A stretch of 64,000 bases of DNA from Streptomyces sp. Act143 (GTDB lineage Bacteria; Actinomycetota; Actinomycetes; Streptomycetales; Streptomycetaceae). The stretch covers positions 1,498,071 to 1,562,070 of the forward strand of contig NZ_QFRX01000001.1 of NCBI RefSeq assembly GCF_003143935.1, written 5' to 3'. The notes beneath the pieces were generated by a model. That model searched no databases. It saw only the letters and a program-made list of their open reading frames with translations, and was not told the origin of the DNA. Positions 16,129 to 27,318 of the stretch are shown here, in pieces. The translations under genes and the position numbers were made by a program. Within the stretch, counting starts at the first letter, position 1, and each line of letters starts with the position of its first letter.

Positions 16129-17301
16129 ATGCCGTCGCACGACCGTCTGCCGGTCACCGTGCTCTCCGGGTTTCTCGGCGCGGGCAAGACCACGCTGCTC
16201 AACCACGTCCTGGCCAACCGCGAGGGCCTGCGGGTCGCCGTGATCGTCAACGACATGAGCGAGGTCAACATCGACGCCGCGCTGGTGCGGGGCGGCCAGG
16301 CCGCGCTGTCGCGCACCGAGGAACGCCTGGTCGAGATGACCAACGGCTGCATCTGCTGCACGCTCCGCGACGACCTGCTGGAGGAGGTCGACCGGCTGGC
16401 CCGGGAGGGCCGGTTCGACCACCTGCTCATCGAGTCGTCGGGCATCTCCGAACCGCTGCCCGTCGCGGCCACCTTCGCCTTTGCCCGCGACGACGGGGCC
16501 ACGCTCGGGGACGTCGCCCGGCTGGACACCATGGTCACGGTCGTGGACGCGGTCAACTTCCTGCCCGAGCTGGACAGCGGCGACGAACTCGCCGCGCGCG
16601 GACTGGCCCCGTTCGAGGACGACGAGCGCACGGTCAGCGATCTGCTCGTCGACCAGGTCGAGTTCGCGGACGTCATCGTGCTCAACAAGCTCGACCTGGT
16701 GGACGGGGACGCCGCGGACCGGCTGCGGGCGGCGCTGCGCCGCCTCAACCCCGTCGCCCGGATCGTCGACGCCCGCCAAGCACGGGTGGACCTCCGCCAG
16801 GTCCTGGGCACCGGCCTGTTCGACCTCGACCGCGCGCAGCAGGCGCCGGGCTGGGTCCAGGAACTCAACGGCGAGCACGTCCCCGAGACCGAGGAGTACG
16901 GCGTCTCCTCCACCGTCTTCCGTGCCGAACTGCCCTTCCACCCGCAGCGGTTGTGGACGTTCGTCACCCGGGACCTGGACGGCGGCGGGTACGGGCGGAT
17001 CCTGCGCTCGAAGGGCTTCTTCACCCTCGCGACCCGTCCGCTGGTGACGGGCCTGTGGTCCCAGGCCGGCTCGGTGGCCCGGTTCGAGCCGTCGGCGGCA
17101 CGTGACGACGAGGCGCCGTACGCGCAGGAGCTGGTCTTCATCGGAACACGGCTGGAGCCGGAGCGGTTGCGCGAGGCGCTCACGGCCTGCCTGATGGCGC
17201 CGGGCGAGCGCCTGCCTGCCGAGGACCCCTTCCCGGCCTGGGACACCTACGGCCTCGACGAGGCGTGCGACCACGAGGAACACGCCGTGGCCGTCCACTG
17301 A
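16129..17301 (+). CDS. CobW/COG0523 GTP-binding metallochaperone (zinc-starvation type)
   Basis: The 390-residue GTPase has Walker [10 protein letters not shown] (residues 14-22), the family metal motif CICC (Cys74, Cys76, Cys77), the switch/Walker B region [11 protein letters not shown] and the base-specificity motif NKLD near residue 185. A C-terminal CobW_C domain follows, and the tail ends in a His/Glu-rich stretch ([11 protein letters not shown]) that could bind metal. COG0523 proteins next to Zur boxes deliver zinc to key enzymes. Coupling to cysteine-free L32, 6 bp upstream, supports a role in zinc limitation. Confidence 0.92.
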   Translation: MPSHDRLPVTVLSGFLGAGKTTLLNHVLANREGLRVAVIVNDMSEVNIDAALVRGGQAALSRTEERLVEMTNGCICCTLRDDLLEEVDRLAREGRFDHLLIESSGISEPLPVAATFAFARDDGATLGDVARLDTMVTVVDAVNFLPELDSGDELAARGLAPFEDDERTVSDLLVDQVEFADVIVLNKLDLVDGDAADRLRAALRRLNPVARIVDARQARVDLRQVLGTGLFDLDRAQQAPGWVQELNGEHVPETEEYGVSSTVFRAELPFHPQRLWTFVTRDLDGGGYGRILRSKGFFTLATRPLVTGLWSQAGSVARFEPSAARDDEAPYAQELVFIGTRLEPERLREALTACLMAPGERLPAEDPFPAWDTYGLDEACDHEEHAVAVH

Positions 17302-17350
17302 CGCCGGGTGACACCGGGAATACCGGGCCGGGCGGGGCGTTGCACTCCGT

Positions 17351-18349
17351 GTGAGCTCCGTGATCGCCGCGACCCGCTTCTCCGTCCTCGACCGTTCCCG
17401 CACCCGCGAGGGGCACTCGAACGCCGAGGCGCTGCGCGACACCGTGCGCTTCGCGCAGCAGTTGGAGGAGCTGGGCTATCACCGGTTCTGGGTGTCGGAA
17501 CACCATGGCGTCCCCGGTGTCGCCGGTTCCGCGCCGACGGTCCTGGCGGCCGCCGTCGCGGGCGCGACCCGGCGCATCCGGGTCGGCACGGGCGGTGTGA
17601 TGCTGCCCAACCACCGCCCCCTGGTCGTGGCCGAGCAGTTCGGCGTGCTGGAGTCCCTCTTCCCGGGGCGCATCGACATGGGGCTCGGCCGCTCGGTCGG
17701 CTTCACCGACGGCGTGCGCAAGGCGCTGGGCCGCGGCAAGGACGACGCCGACGACTTCGCCGCCCAGCTCGACGAACTGCTCGGCTGGTTCGCCGGCACG
17801 TCCCCCACGGGGGTCCACGCCCGCCCCGCCGAGGGTCTGACCGTCCCGCCCTTCGTCCTCGCGCTGGGCGAGGGCGCCGCCATCGCCGCCCGAGCGGGCC
17901 TGCCGATGGTCATCGGCGACCTCAGGAACCGCGAGAAGATGCGCCACGGCATCGACCACTACCGCGCCCACTTCCGCCCCTCCCCCTGGGCGAGTGAGCC
18001 GTACGTCGTCATCTCCGGGACGATCGCCGTGGCCGCGACCCCCGAGGAGGCCCGCCGCCTCCTGGTCCCGGAGGCCTGGTCGATGGCCCACTCCCGCACC
18101 CGCGGCACCTTCCCCCCGCTGCCGCCCGCCGACCGCGTCGTCTCCCTCCCGATGACCCCGAAGGAGCGCGGCTTCTACGAGTCCGGGCTCACCGGCCACA
18201 TCGCGGGCACCGAGGACCAGGTCGCACACGAACTGGAGACGGTCCTGAAGGAGACGGGCGCTCAGGAGGTCCTGGTCACGACCAGCACGTACGACCGTGA
18301 CGCGCTGCTGGACTCCTACCGACGGCTGGCCTCGATCACCTCGGACTAG
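17351..18349 (+). CDS. LLM class flavin-dependent oxidoreductase
   Basis: The 332-residue protein is a bacterial luciferase-like monooxygenase of the MsnO8/group 1 subfamily. Diagnostic segments are [52 protein letters not shown] and the C-terminal [10 protein letters not shown]. These enzymes use FMNH2 and O2 or F420; the substrate is unknown. The GTG at 17351 is chosen because the conserved N-terminus starts here. The uvrA-like gene follows 11 bp later, so the two may share a transcript. Confidence 0.88.
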   Translation: MSSVIAATRFSVLDRSRTREGHSNAEALRDTVRFAQQLEELGYHRFWVSEHHGVPGVAGSAPTVLAAAVAGATRRIRVGTGGVMLPNHRPLVVAEQFGVLESLFPGRIDMGLGRSVGFTDGVRKALGRGKDDADDFAAQLDELLGWFAGTSPTGVHARPAEGLTVPPFVLALGEGAAIAARAGLPMVIGDLRNREKMRHGIDHYRAHFRPSPWASEPYVVISGTIAVAATPEEARRLLVPEAWSMAHSRTRGTFPPLPPADRVVSLPMTPKERGFYESGLTGHIAGTEDQVAHELETVLKETGAQEVLVTTSTYDRDALLDSYRRLASITSD

Positions 18350-18360
18350 AGTTCCCCCTC

Positions 18361-20691
18361 ATGCACACCCCACATGACCCGTATGTCCGTGTCCGTGGCG
18401 CCCGGGAGCACAACCTCAAGAACGTCGACGTCGACATCCCCCGGGACGTGCTCGCCGTGTTCACCGGGGTGTCCGGGTCCGGGAAGTCGTCGCTGGCGTT
18501 CGGGACCGTGTACGCGGAGGCGCAGCGCCGGTACTTCGAGTCGGTGGCACCCTACGCGCGCCGCCTGATCCACCAGGTCGGGGCGCCGAAGGTCGGGGAG
18601 ATCACCGGGTTGCCGCCCGCCGTCTCGCTGGAGCAGCGGCGGGCCGCGCCGACCTCCCGGTCGTCGGTCGGGACGGTCACCAGTCTTTCGAACTCGCTGC
18701 GGATGCTGTTCTCGCGGGCCGGGACCTACCCGCCGGGGGCGGCGCGGCTCGATTCGGACGCCTTCTCGCCCAACACCGCCGCCGGGGCCTGTCCGGAGTG
18801 CCACGGGCTGGGGCAAGTGCACCGCACCAGCGAGGAGTTGCTGGTGCCGGATGCCTCGCTGTCGATCCGGGACGGTGCGATCGCCGCGTGGCCCGGGGCC
18901 TGGCAGGGCAAGAACCTGCGCGACATCCTCGACGCCCTCGGGTACGACGTGGACCGGCCCTGGCGCGAACTCCCCGCCGAGCAGCGGGAGTGGATCCTGT
19001 TCACGGACGAGCAGCCGGTCGTCACCGTGCACCCGGTACGGGACGCCGACCGCATCCAACGGCCCTACCAGGGCACGTACATGAGCGCGCACCGGTATGT
19101 CATGAAGACCTTCTCGGACTCCAGGAGCCCGGCCCTGCGGGCGAAGGCCGAGCGGTTCCTGAGCAGTGCGCCCTGTCCGGCGTGCGGCGGCAGCCGGCTG
19201 CGTCCGGAGGCCCTGGCGGTGACCTTCGCGGGGCACACCATCGCCGAGCTGGCCGGGCTCCCGTTGGCCGACCTGGCCGGACACCTCGTCGCGGACGGCG
19301 AGACCGCCCGCGTCCTCACCGACGACCTCGGGTCCCGGATCGCGCCCGTCCTCGAACTCGGCCTCGGCTACCTCAGCCTCGACCGGCCCACCCCCACCCT
19401 CTCGGCGGGCGAGCTGCAACGCCTGCGCCTGGCCACCCAGTTGCGCTCGGGCCTGTTCGGTGTGGTGTACGTCCTCGACGAACCCTCCGCCGGACTGCAC
19501 CCCGCCGACACGGAGGCCCTGCTCACCGTCCTGGACCGGCTGAAGGCCGCGGGCAACTCGGTGTTCGTGGTGGAGCACCACCTCGATGTCGTGCGGGGCG
19601 CCGACTGGCTGGTGGACGTGGGGCCGCTCGCCGGTGAGCACGGCGGCCGGGTGCTGCACAGCGGCCCGGTGGCGGAGCTGGCCTCGGTCGAGGAGTCGGC
19701 CACCGCCCGGTACCTCTTCGACCGCTCCCCCGCCCCCGCCCGCGATGTGCGCGCCCCCAGGGGGCAGTTGAAGGTCGGCCCGGTCACCCGGCACAACCTG
19801 CGGGCCGTGACGGCGGAGTTCCCGCTCGGCGTTCTCACCGCCGTGACCGGTGTGTCGGGTTCGGGGAAGTCCACGCTCATCGGCGAGATCACGGAGGACC
19901 TCGCCGGGGTGGGCCGGCTGGTCGCGGTCGACCAGCGGCCGATCGGCCGCACCCCGCGCTCCAACCTCGCCACCTACACCGGCCTCTTCGACGTCGTCCG
20001 CAAGGAGTTCGCGGGCACCGAGGACGCCCGTCGGCGCGGCTTCGGCGTGGGCCGGTTCTCCTTCAACGTCAGCGGCGGGCGCTGCGAGACCTGCCAGGGT
20101 GAGGGGTTCGTCAGCGTGGAGCTGCTGTTCCTGCCGAGCACCTACGCCCCGTGCCCGGACTGCGGCGGCGCCCGCTACAACCCGCAGACCCTCGAAGTGA
20201 CGTACCGGGGACGGAACGTCGCGCAGGTGCTGGACCTCACGGTGGAGTCCGCGGCGGACTTCTTCGCGGACACCCCGGCCGTGGCGCGCAGCCTGCGGAC
20301 GCTGCTCGACGTGGGCCTGGGCTATCTGCGCCTCGGCCAGCCCGCCACCGAACTCTCCGGTGGCGAGGCACAGCGCATCAAGCTCGCGAGCGAACTCCAG
20401 CGCGGTCGCCGCGGCCACACCCTCTACCTCCTCGACGAGCCCACCACCGGCCTCCACCCCGCCGATGTCGAGGTCCTGATGCGCCAGTTGCACGGTCTCG
20501 TGGACGGCGGGCACACGGTCGTCGTGGTCGAGCACGACATGGCGGTGGTGGCGGGCGCCGACTGGGTGATCGACCTGGGGCCGGGCGGCGGCGACCAGGG
20601 CGGGCGGATCGTCGCGGCCGGGCCTCCGGCCGAGGTGGCACGCGCGGAGGGCGGCGCCACGGCGGCCCATCTGGCGCGCGTCCTGGGCTGA
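18361..20691 (+). CDS. UvrA-like excinuclease ATPase, short paralogue (UvrA2 type)
   Basis: The 776-residue protein has two ABC ATPase modules: Walker [10 protein letters not shown] near residue 36 and GVSGSGKST near 498, signatures LSAGELQRL and LSGGEAQRI, and Walker [13 protein letters not shown] and [12 protein letters not shown]. Zinc modules [22 protein letters not shown] and CPDCGG are present. Housekeeping UvrA is about 950-1000 residues; this form is shortened in the N-terminal insert region that contacts UvrB. Such paralogues are linked to DNA-damage tolerance or resistance to DNA-binding drugs rather than standard repair. The first signature carries Ala instead of Gly. Confidence 0.9.
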   Translation: MHTPHDPYVRVRGAREHNLKNVDVDIPRDVLAVFTGVSGSGKSSLAFGTVYAEAQRRYFESVAPYARRLIHQVGAPKVGEITGLPPAVSLEQRRAAPTSRSSVGTVTSLSNSLRMLFSRAGTYPPGAARLDSDAFSPNTAAGACPECHGLGQVHRTSEELLVPDASLSIRDGAIAAWPGAWQGKNLRDILDALGYDVDRPWRELPAEQREWILFTDEQPVVTVHPVRDADRIQRPYQGTYMSAHRYVMKTFSDSRSPALRAKAERFLSSAPCPACGGSRLRPEALAVTFAGHTIAELAGLPLADLAGHLVADGETARVLTDDLGSRIAPVLELGLGYLSLDRPTPTLSAGELQRLRLATQLRSGLFGVVYVLDEPSAGLHPADTEALLTVLDRLKAAGNSVFVVEHHLDVVRGADWLVDVGPLAGEHGGRVLHSGPVAELASVEESATARYLFDRSPAPARDVRAPRGQLKVGPVTRHNLRAVTAEFPLGVLTAVTGVSGSGKSTLIGEITEDLAGVGRLVAVDQRPIGRTPRSNLATYTGLFDVVRKEFAGTEDARRRGFGVGRFSFNVSGGRCETCQGEGFVSVELLFLPSTYAPCPDCGGARYNPQTLEVTYRGRNVAQVLDLTVESAADFFADTPAVARSLRTLLDVGLGYLRLGQPATELSGGEAQRIKLASELQRGRRGHTLYLLDEPTTGLHPADVEVLMRQLHGLVDGGHTVVVVEHDMAVVAGADWVIDLGPGGGDQGGRIVAAGPPAEVARAEGGATAAHLARVLG

Positions 20692-20707
20692 ACTCCCCTC
20701 TCGGGTG

Positions 20708-21373
20708 TCAGGGTTGGGTGCCCGGCTGCTCCGTCAGCACCGCGTACGCCTCGCCGCCGGCCTGGTACAGCTCCCAGAGCCGGTCGGCGACCCGGTCCGG
20801 CTCGTGGCGGCCGACGACCACGAGGTGGGCGACGCGCAGCGGGGTGCCGGCGAGGGCCCGCGACAGCGCGGCGTACGTCCGCCGGGCGGGCCCGGCGATC
20901 GCGGTCGCCGCACGATCGGGGTGCGGGTGCTCCACTGCGTCGCCGGAGAGGAACAGCAGGGTGCCGCGGCCGGCGGCCCGCATGGCGGGCAGCACGGTCG
21001 CTGCGGCGGCCTCGGCACCGGCGACGTCGAGGGCCGGCGCCCGGTCCGGATCGGCGGCGCCGGTCCCCGGCAGCGGCTTGATCAGGCCGACGTCAGGCAA
21101 CGCGCTGAAGCACAACACCTCTGCGGGGCCCTGCCGTTCGGCGAGCACCGCCAGGGCCCGCGCGAGGTCGGCGGGGTCGCTCGCGTCGGCCGGGTACGAC
21201 TCCGTCGCGATGCCCTCCGCGGCCAGGTCCAGGGTGAGCGCGGCGAGCCGGGCGGGGTCGGGGGCGACGAGTCCTACGGGATGCCCGGCGCGGGCGAAGC
21301 GCCGGGCCACCGCGGCGCCGACCCCGGGACCGGCGCCGACGACATGGACCGGTCCGGGGCGTGCACTTCTCAT
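20708..21373 (-). CDS. SDR family NAD(P)-binding protein lacking the YxxxK motif
   Basis: The 221-residue protein has a short-chain dehydrogenase Rossmann fold with cofactor motif VVGAGPGVGAAVARRF at the N-terminus and a Ser in FLSGDAV. The usual catalytic YxxxK is replaced by YAALS, so it may be a non-catalytic or atypical SDR. ATG 21373 is preceded by GAGGGAGGGG, which favours it over the longer in-frame start at 21418. A 65-bp tandem repeat separates it from olsA upstream. Confidence 0.75.
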   Translation of the reverse strand: MRSARPGPVHVVGAGPGVGAAVARRFARAGHPVGLVAPDPARLAALTLDLAAEGIATESYPADASDPADLARALAVLAERQGPAEVLCFSALPDVGLIKPLPGTGAADPDRAPALDVAGAEAAAATVLPAMRAAGRGTLLFLSGDAVEHPHPDRAATAIAGPARRTYAALSRALAGTPLRVAHLVVVGRHEPDRVADRLWELYQAGGEAYAVLTEQPGTQP

Positions 21374-21437
21374 GTCCCCTCCCTCGGCGGCGGGGTCGCC
21401 TGCCAGGCCCGCCGGCACAGGCGTGGTTGCGGAGGAA

Positions 21438-21632
21438 GGGTCTCAGGGTGGTCCGCCGGTGTCGACCGGTCGGCGATGCTCACCCGTCCTACGCCAGAGG
21501 ATGGGTCTCAGGGTGGTCCGCCGGTGTCGACCGGTCGGCGATGCTCACCCGTCCTACGCCAGAGGATGGGTCTCAGGGCGGTTCGCGGGTGTCGACCGGT
21601 CGGCGATGCCCCCGCTCCTACGCCACCGGCGT
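21438..21632. repeat. 65-bp tandem repeat, three copies, spanning the olsA stop codon
   Basis: Units start at 21438, 21503 and 21568. The first two are almost identical and the third, which covers the olsA stop (21618-21620), is diverged. Each unit contains the perfect palindrome CGACCGGTCG. Sixty-five is not a multiple of three, so no repeated peptide is encoded. Confidence 0.95.
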
Positions 21633-22427
21633 CGGGTGGGCCCGTCCCGGTGGGTGCGTCGCGCCGGGCTGCGCGGCCCGGGCGAGCGAGCGCCGGTCGG
21701 GATGGCTGCCGTACGGTATGGCCTCCCGTATCTCCACCTCCGCCACCAGCCCGCGCGCCGACACCACCCGCCACAGCGAGGCGAACAGCGTGTCCTCGCC
21801 GACGAACGCGGGCGCGGTACTGGCCGCACCGCCGTCCGAGCGGTAGCGCAGGTGCACCGGTTGGACCGGCACCCCCGCATCCAGGGCGGCCTGGAAGGCG
21901 GCCCGGCGGAAAGTGCCCTGGGCGCGCCCGCACCACGTGCTGCCCTCGGGGAAGACGCCGACCGCCTGTCCGGCGCGCAGCGCGCGGGCGATGCGGTCGA
22001 CCGTGTCCGGGAGGGCGCGCAGCCGGTCGCGGTCGAGGAACAGCACCCCTCCCCTGGCGGCGAGGGTGCCCGCCACCGGCCACTGCCGGATCTCGGCCTT
22101 GGCGACCATGCGGGCCGGACGCACCGCCCCGAGCAGCGGGATGTCCAGCCAGGAGATGTGGTTGGCGACCAGCAGGGTGCCGCCGGTCGGCGCGGCGGCA
22201 CCGGTGACCCGCACCCGCACCCCCGCGGCCCGCACGATCCACCGGCACCACCGCCGCACCACCTCGGCGGGGAGTCTTCCGCCGAGCGGCAGCAGCGCGA
22301 CCCCGGCGAGCACCAGGACGACGACCGCCGTCAGCCGCAGCACGGCACGAGGTACCGCCGTGCCGGACCCGGAAGGCTCCACGCACGACCCTGGGGTGCA
22401 GGGCGCGCTGGGCAGCCAGACGCTCAT
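21618..22427 (-). CDS. olsA: OlsA-like 1-acyl-glycerol-phosphate/lyso-ornithine lipid acyltransferase
   Basis: The 269-residue PlsC-family acyltransferase has a membrane segment near residues 28-50, the catalytic NHxxxxD (His90, Asp95) and the FPEG motif (159-162). Its ATG shares a base with the TGA of the upstream olsB-like gene. That pairing indicates conversion of lyso-ornithine lipid to ornithine lipid, a phosphate-free membrane lipid, although generic phosphatidate synthesis cannot be excluded. The 3' end is embedded in the 65-bp tandem repeat. Confidence 0.85.
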   Translation of the reverse strand: MSVWLPSAPCTPGSCVEPSGSGTAVPRAVLRLTAVVVLVLAGVALLPLGGRLPAEVVRRWCRWIVRAAGVRVRVTGAAAPTGGTLLVANHISWLDIPLLGAVRPARMVAKAEIRQWPVAGTLAARGGVLFLDRDRLRALPDTVDRIARALRAGQAVGVFPEGSTWCGRAQGTFRRAAFQAALDAGVPVQPVHLRYRSDGGAASTAPAFVGEDTLFASLWRVVSARGLVAEVEIREAIPYGSHPDRRSLARAAQPGATHPPGRAHPTPVA

Positions 22428-23194
22428 CAGGCCGGTACGAGGGAGAGGAAGTGCCGCAGATAGCGCGGGTTGACCCGGCGCATCGACAGCAGCACGTACA
22501 GGTCGGCGACGCCGAAGTCCGGGTCGTGGGCGGGTTCCCCGCAGACCCAGGCGCCGAGCCGGAGGTAGCCGCGCAGGAGGGCGGGGAGTTCGGTGCGGGC
22601 GCCGCCCACCGCTCCCGGGAGCCACGGCAGCAGCGGTCGTACCCGGTACTCCTCCGGCGCCAGGTGCTTGGCCCGCACCCGGTCCCAGGTCGCGGCGGCC
22701 AGCGTGCCGCCGTCGGCGAGCGGGATGGAGCAGCAGCCGGCCAGCCACTCGTGGCCGCGGTCGGTCATGTAGCGGGCGATGCCGGCCCAGATGAGGCCGA
22801 TGACGGCGCCGTCCCGGTGGTCGGGGTGCACGCAGGAGCGGCCGACCTCGACGAGTCCGGGGCGCAGGGAGTCGAGCGGGGTGAGGTCGAACTCGCCCTC
22901 CGAGTACAGACGTCCGGCGACCGCGGCCCGCTCGGGCGGCAGCAGCCGGTAGGTGCCGACGACCTGTCCGGTCGCGGTGTCGGTGACGAGCAGGTGGTCG
23001 CAGAAGGCGTCGAAGGCGTCGACGTCGTGTCCCGGCTGCGGGCTCGCGAGCAGGGCGCCCATCTCGCCGGCGAACACGTCGTGCCGCAGCCGTTGGGCGG
23101 CGCGCACGTCGGCCTCGTCGCGAGCGAGGGTGACGGTGTAGCGAGCGGGGGCGGCGGCGAGGGGCGGGGAGGCCGGAGCGGATACGGCGGTCAT
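22427..23194 (-). CDS. olsB: OlsB-like ornithine N-acyltransferase
   Basis: The 255-residue protein belongs to the GNAT-like OlsB/hemolysin acyltransferase family. The signature region is LRHDVFAGEMGA, then FDAFCDHLLV, VGTYRLLPP and VEVGRSCVHPDHRDGAVIGLIW. It transfers a 3-hydroxyacyl chain from ACP to the alpha-amine of ornithine, giving lyso-ornithine lipid. It forms a translationally coupled pair with olsA. An 11-bp inverted repeat with a 24-bp gap lies 38-83 bp upstream of its start and may regulate it. Confidence 0.88.
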   Translation of the reverse strand: MTAVSAPASPPLAAAPARYTVTLARDEADVRAAQRLRHDVFAGEMGALLASPQPGHDVDAFDAFCDHLLVTDTATGQVVGTYRLLPPERAAVAGRLYSEGEFDLTPLDSLRPGLVEVGRSCVHPDHRDGAVIGLIWAGIARYMTDRGHEWLAGCCSIPLADGGTLAAATWDRVRAKHLAPEEYRVRPLLPWLPGAVGGARTELPALLRGYLRLGAWVCGEPAHDPDFGVADLYVLLSMRRVNPRYLRHFLSLVPA

Positions 23195-23231
23195 GGCTCA
23201 CTCCAGGTCACGGGCCGGTTCGGCCTGAGGG

Positions 23232-23277
23232 GGAAGAACAGGCCGGGCGGGTGCGGCCTGCGCGTACCTGTTCTTCC
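23232..23277. promoter_or_regulatory. 11-bp perfect inverted repeat upstream of olsB
   Basis: GGAAGAACAGG (23232-23242) and CCTGTTCTTCC (23267-23277) are exact inverted repeats separated by 24 bp. They lie between olsB and the upstream hypothetical gene on the same strand. The element could be a terminator without a U-tract, a 5' leader hairpin, or a looping operator. Confidence 0.5.
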
Positions 23278-23352
23278 GATGCCGTCTGGCCGGGGCGTGA
23301 CCGGGGGCGGTTGCCGGGATGTGCGGTTGTTGAACGCCGTGGTCCGTGTCCG

Positions 23353-24384
23353 TCACGTGGCCGGGACGCAACCTCCCAGCCAGTAGCGCGTCTCCGCCTC
23401 GTCGAGGACGCGCTCCAGGACGAGGTCCCCGGTCATGTTCGGGAAGAACCGGCCCGAGGGCCAGCTGCGTTCGTAGGCCGGCGGGTCCAGGACGAGCAGG
23501 CGTACGCCGTCGACGAGCGGGATGTCGGCGGGGGTGCCCTCGTTCCACACCCATTCCCCGCCGGGCGTCATGAGGTTGAAGGAGCCGACGGTGTGCACCT
23601 GACCGGGGGCGTCCCGGCAGACCGCGGCCTCCTGCGGGGACGGGGCCCGGCCGGGCACGTGACCGCCGCCGACCAGGATGTCCGCGAGAAGGGTGTGCAG
23701 CTGGAAGTTGTCGCCTATGCCGCGCAGGCGCATCCGGTAGCCGGTGCCCGACGGGCGGTGCAGGACGACCAGCGGTTCGTCGTCGAGGACGAGCAGCGCG
23801 TACTTCAGGCCCTTGAACTGGTGCCCGGTCGTCTCCTCCACGGCCGTGACCGCCCGCACCAACCGGGCGCGCAGGGAGGCGTCCAGCGCGGTGCGCACGG
23901 CGGGGTCGTTGAGCAGGGCGAGGCAGGCCATCTCGAACTGGGGCAACGACAGCCAGGCCAGGGCCGCTTCGGGGCCCACCCGTTCGAAGATCGCCGGGTG
24001 CGCGTCGCTGTCGTCGGGGTGGGGGTGGTCGCCGCCGCCGGTCTCCTGCCAGCGTTCGCAGAACTCCCCGATCTCGGCGAGGGTTTCGGCCAGCTCCACG
24101 AAGACGTGCGGTGCGCAGGGCCGTGGGTCGGCGCCGCGCTCCACGCACGCGCCGACGATCACCGCCACGATGCCGCGCGGTCCGGGCGGCACCTCGGGCA
24201 GCAGCGCGGCGAGCCGCGGGGCGGCCTGCGCGATCTCGTGCGGGCCCGCCTCGCCGAGGCTGCGGTGCATGTCCTGGAACGCGCGCTCGGCCCCGTCCGG
24301 GTCCTGGCCGCGCACCGCGGTCTCGAATCCGGTGACGGCGTCGAGGAACCGCTCCCCCGTCTGACTTCCGAAGATCATGCGCAC
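23353..24384 (-). CDS. Conserved hypothetical protein, streptomycete type
   Basis: The 343-residue soluble protein has no family I can name. It has a mostly helical acidic N-terminal half (about 1-150) and a mixed C-terminal half with motifs YALLVLDDEPLVVLHRPSGTGYRMRLRGIGDNFQL and FNLMTPGGEWVWNEGTP. Codon use is fully typical, so it is a real gene. The start is GTG 24384 or ATG 24378; neither has a strong ribosome site. It lies between the sdhB repeat region and the olsBA operon on the same strand. Confidence 0.75.
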   Translation of the reverse strand: MRMIFGSQTGERFLDAVTGFETAVRGQDPDGAERAFQDMHRSLGEAGPHEIAQAAPRLAALLPEVPPGPRGIVAVIVGACVERGADPRPCAPHVFVELAETLAEIGEFCERWQETGGGDHPHPDDSDAHPAIFERVGPEAALAWLSLPQFEMACLALLNDPAVRTALDASLRARLVRAVTAVEETTGHQFKGLKYALLVLDDEPLVVLHRPSGTGYRMRLRGIGDNFQLHTLLADILVGGGHVPGRAPSPQEAAVCRDAPGQVHTVGSFNLMTPGGEWVWNEGTPADIPLVDGVRLLVLDPPAYERSWPSGRFFPNMTGDLVLERVLDEAETRYWLGGCVPAT

Positions 24385-24481
24385 AGGCTATCGAGGCCGG
24401 GAGAGCGAGACGGGGCCGGGGAGCACCACTCCCGGCCCCGCCCGTCCGCACCCTGTCGGCGAACGTCCTTGTGCCGCCTGT

Positions 24482-24638
24482 CTCTTGGCGACCTTCCGCG
24501 GGCTCCGCAGGTCTCCCTCTTGGCGACCTTCCGCGGGCTCCGCAGGTCTCCCTCTTGGCGACCTTGCGCCGGCTCCGCAGGTCTCCCTCTTGGCGACCTT
24601 GCGCCGGCTCCGCAGGTCTACCTCTTGGCGACCTTGCG
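24482..24638. repeat. 35-bp tandem repeat derived from the 3' end of sdhB
   Basis: Units start at 24482, 24517, 24552, 24587 and 24622. The last is the sdhB 3' end itself: its first 17 bp encode the final Lys-Val-Ala-Lys-Arg region, and the stop codon (24618-24620) lies in the preceding junction. In downstream copies the TAG equivalent reads GAG. Confidence 0.95.
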
Positions 24639-25363
24639 CGTGGCCCGCAGCCACTCCTTGTTCATGCTCGTGATGGACACCAGCGAAATGCCCTTCGGGC
24701 AGGCCGTCGCGCACTCGCCCGTCAACGTGCAGCCGCCGAAGCCCTCTTCGTCCATCTGCGCCACCATGTCCAGCACCCGCGTCTCCCGCTCGGGCGCCCC
24801 CTGCGGCAGCACGTTGAGGTGGTTGACCTTGGCCGAGGTGAACAACATCGCCGCGCCGTTGGGGCAGGCCGCGACGCACGCCCCGCACCCGATGCACTCG
24901 GCGTGCTCGAAGGCGAGGTCGGCGTCCGGCTTGGGCACGGGCGTGGCATGCGCCTCCGGCGCGGCGCCGGTCGGCGCGGTGATGTAGCCGCCGGCCTGGA
25001 TGATCCGGTCGAAGGCCGACCGGTCCACGACCAGGTCCTTGATCACGGGGAACGCGGCGGCCCGCCACGGCTCGATGTCGATGGTGTCGCCGTCCTCGAA
25101 GGACCGCATGTGCAGCTGGCAGGTGGTGGTGCGCTCGGGTCCGTGCGCGTCGCCGTTGATGACCAGGCTGCACGCGCCGCAGATGCCCTCGCGGCAGTCG
25201 TGGTCGAAGGCCACGGGGTCCTCACCGCGCAGGATGAGTTCCTCGTTGAGCGTGTCGAGCATCTCCAGGAAGGACATGTCGGAGGAGATGCCGTCCACCT
25301 CGTACGTGGACATGGCGCCGTCGGCGTCGGCGTTCTTCTGCCGCCAGACGCGCAGGGTGAGCT

Positions 25364-25367
<4 letters not shown>
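24618..25367 (-). CDS. sdhB: Succinate dehydrogenase/fumarate reductase iron-sulfur subunit
   Basis: The 249-residue iron-sulfur subunit carries three clusters. The [2Fe-2S] ligands are in [10 protein letters not shown] and a later Cys (TTTC). The [4Fe-4S] motif is [12 protein letters not shown], and the second ferredoxin-like set is [13 protein letters not shown]. It passes electrons from SdhA flavin to the membrane anchor. ATG 25367 overlaps the sdhA stop by four bases. The last codons and stop are tandemly repeated four times downstream. The C-terminus (RATRKVAKR) is therefore vulnerable to length change by a single-base stop mutation. Confidence 0.95.
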
Positions 25368-27316
<1,949 letters not shown>

Positions 27317-27318
27317 GT

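Noticed and set aside
18346..20670. Long open frame antisense to the UvrA-like gene
   Set aside because: High GC content opens antisense frames. The peptide is Gly/Arg/His-rich with no family features, while the plus strand has full UvrA motifs.
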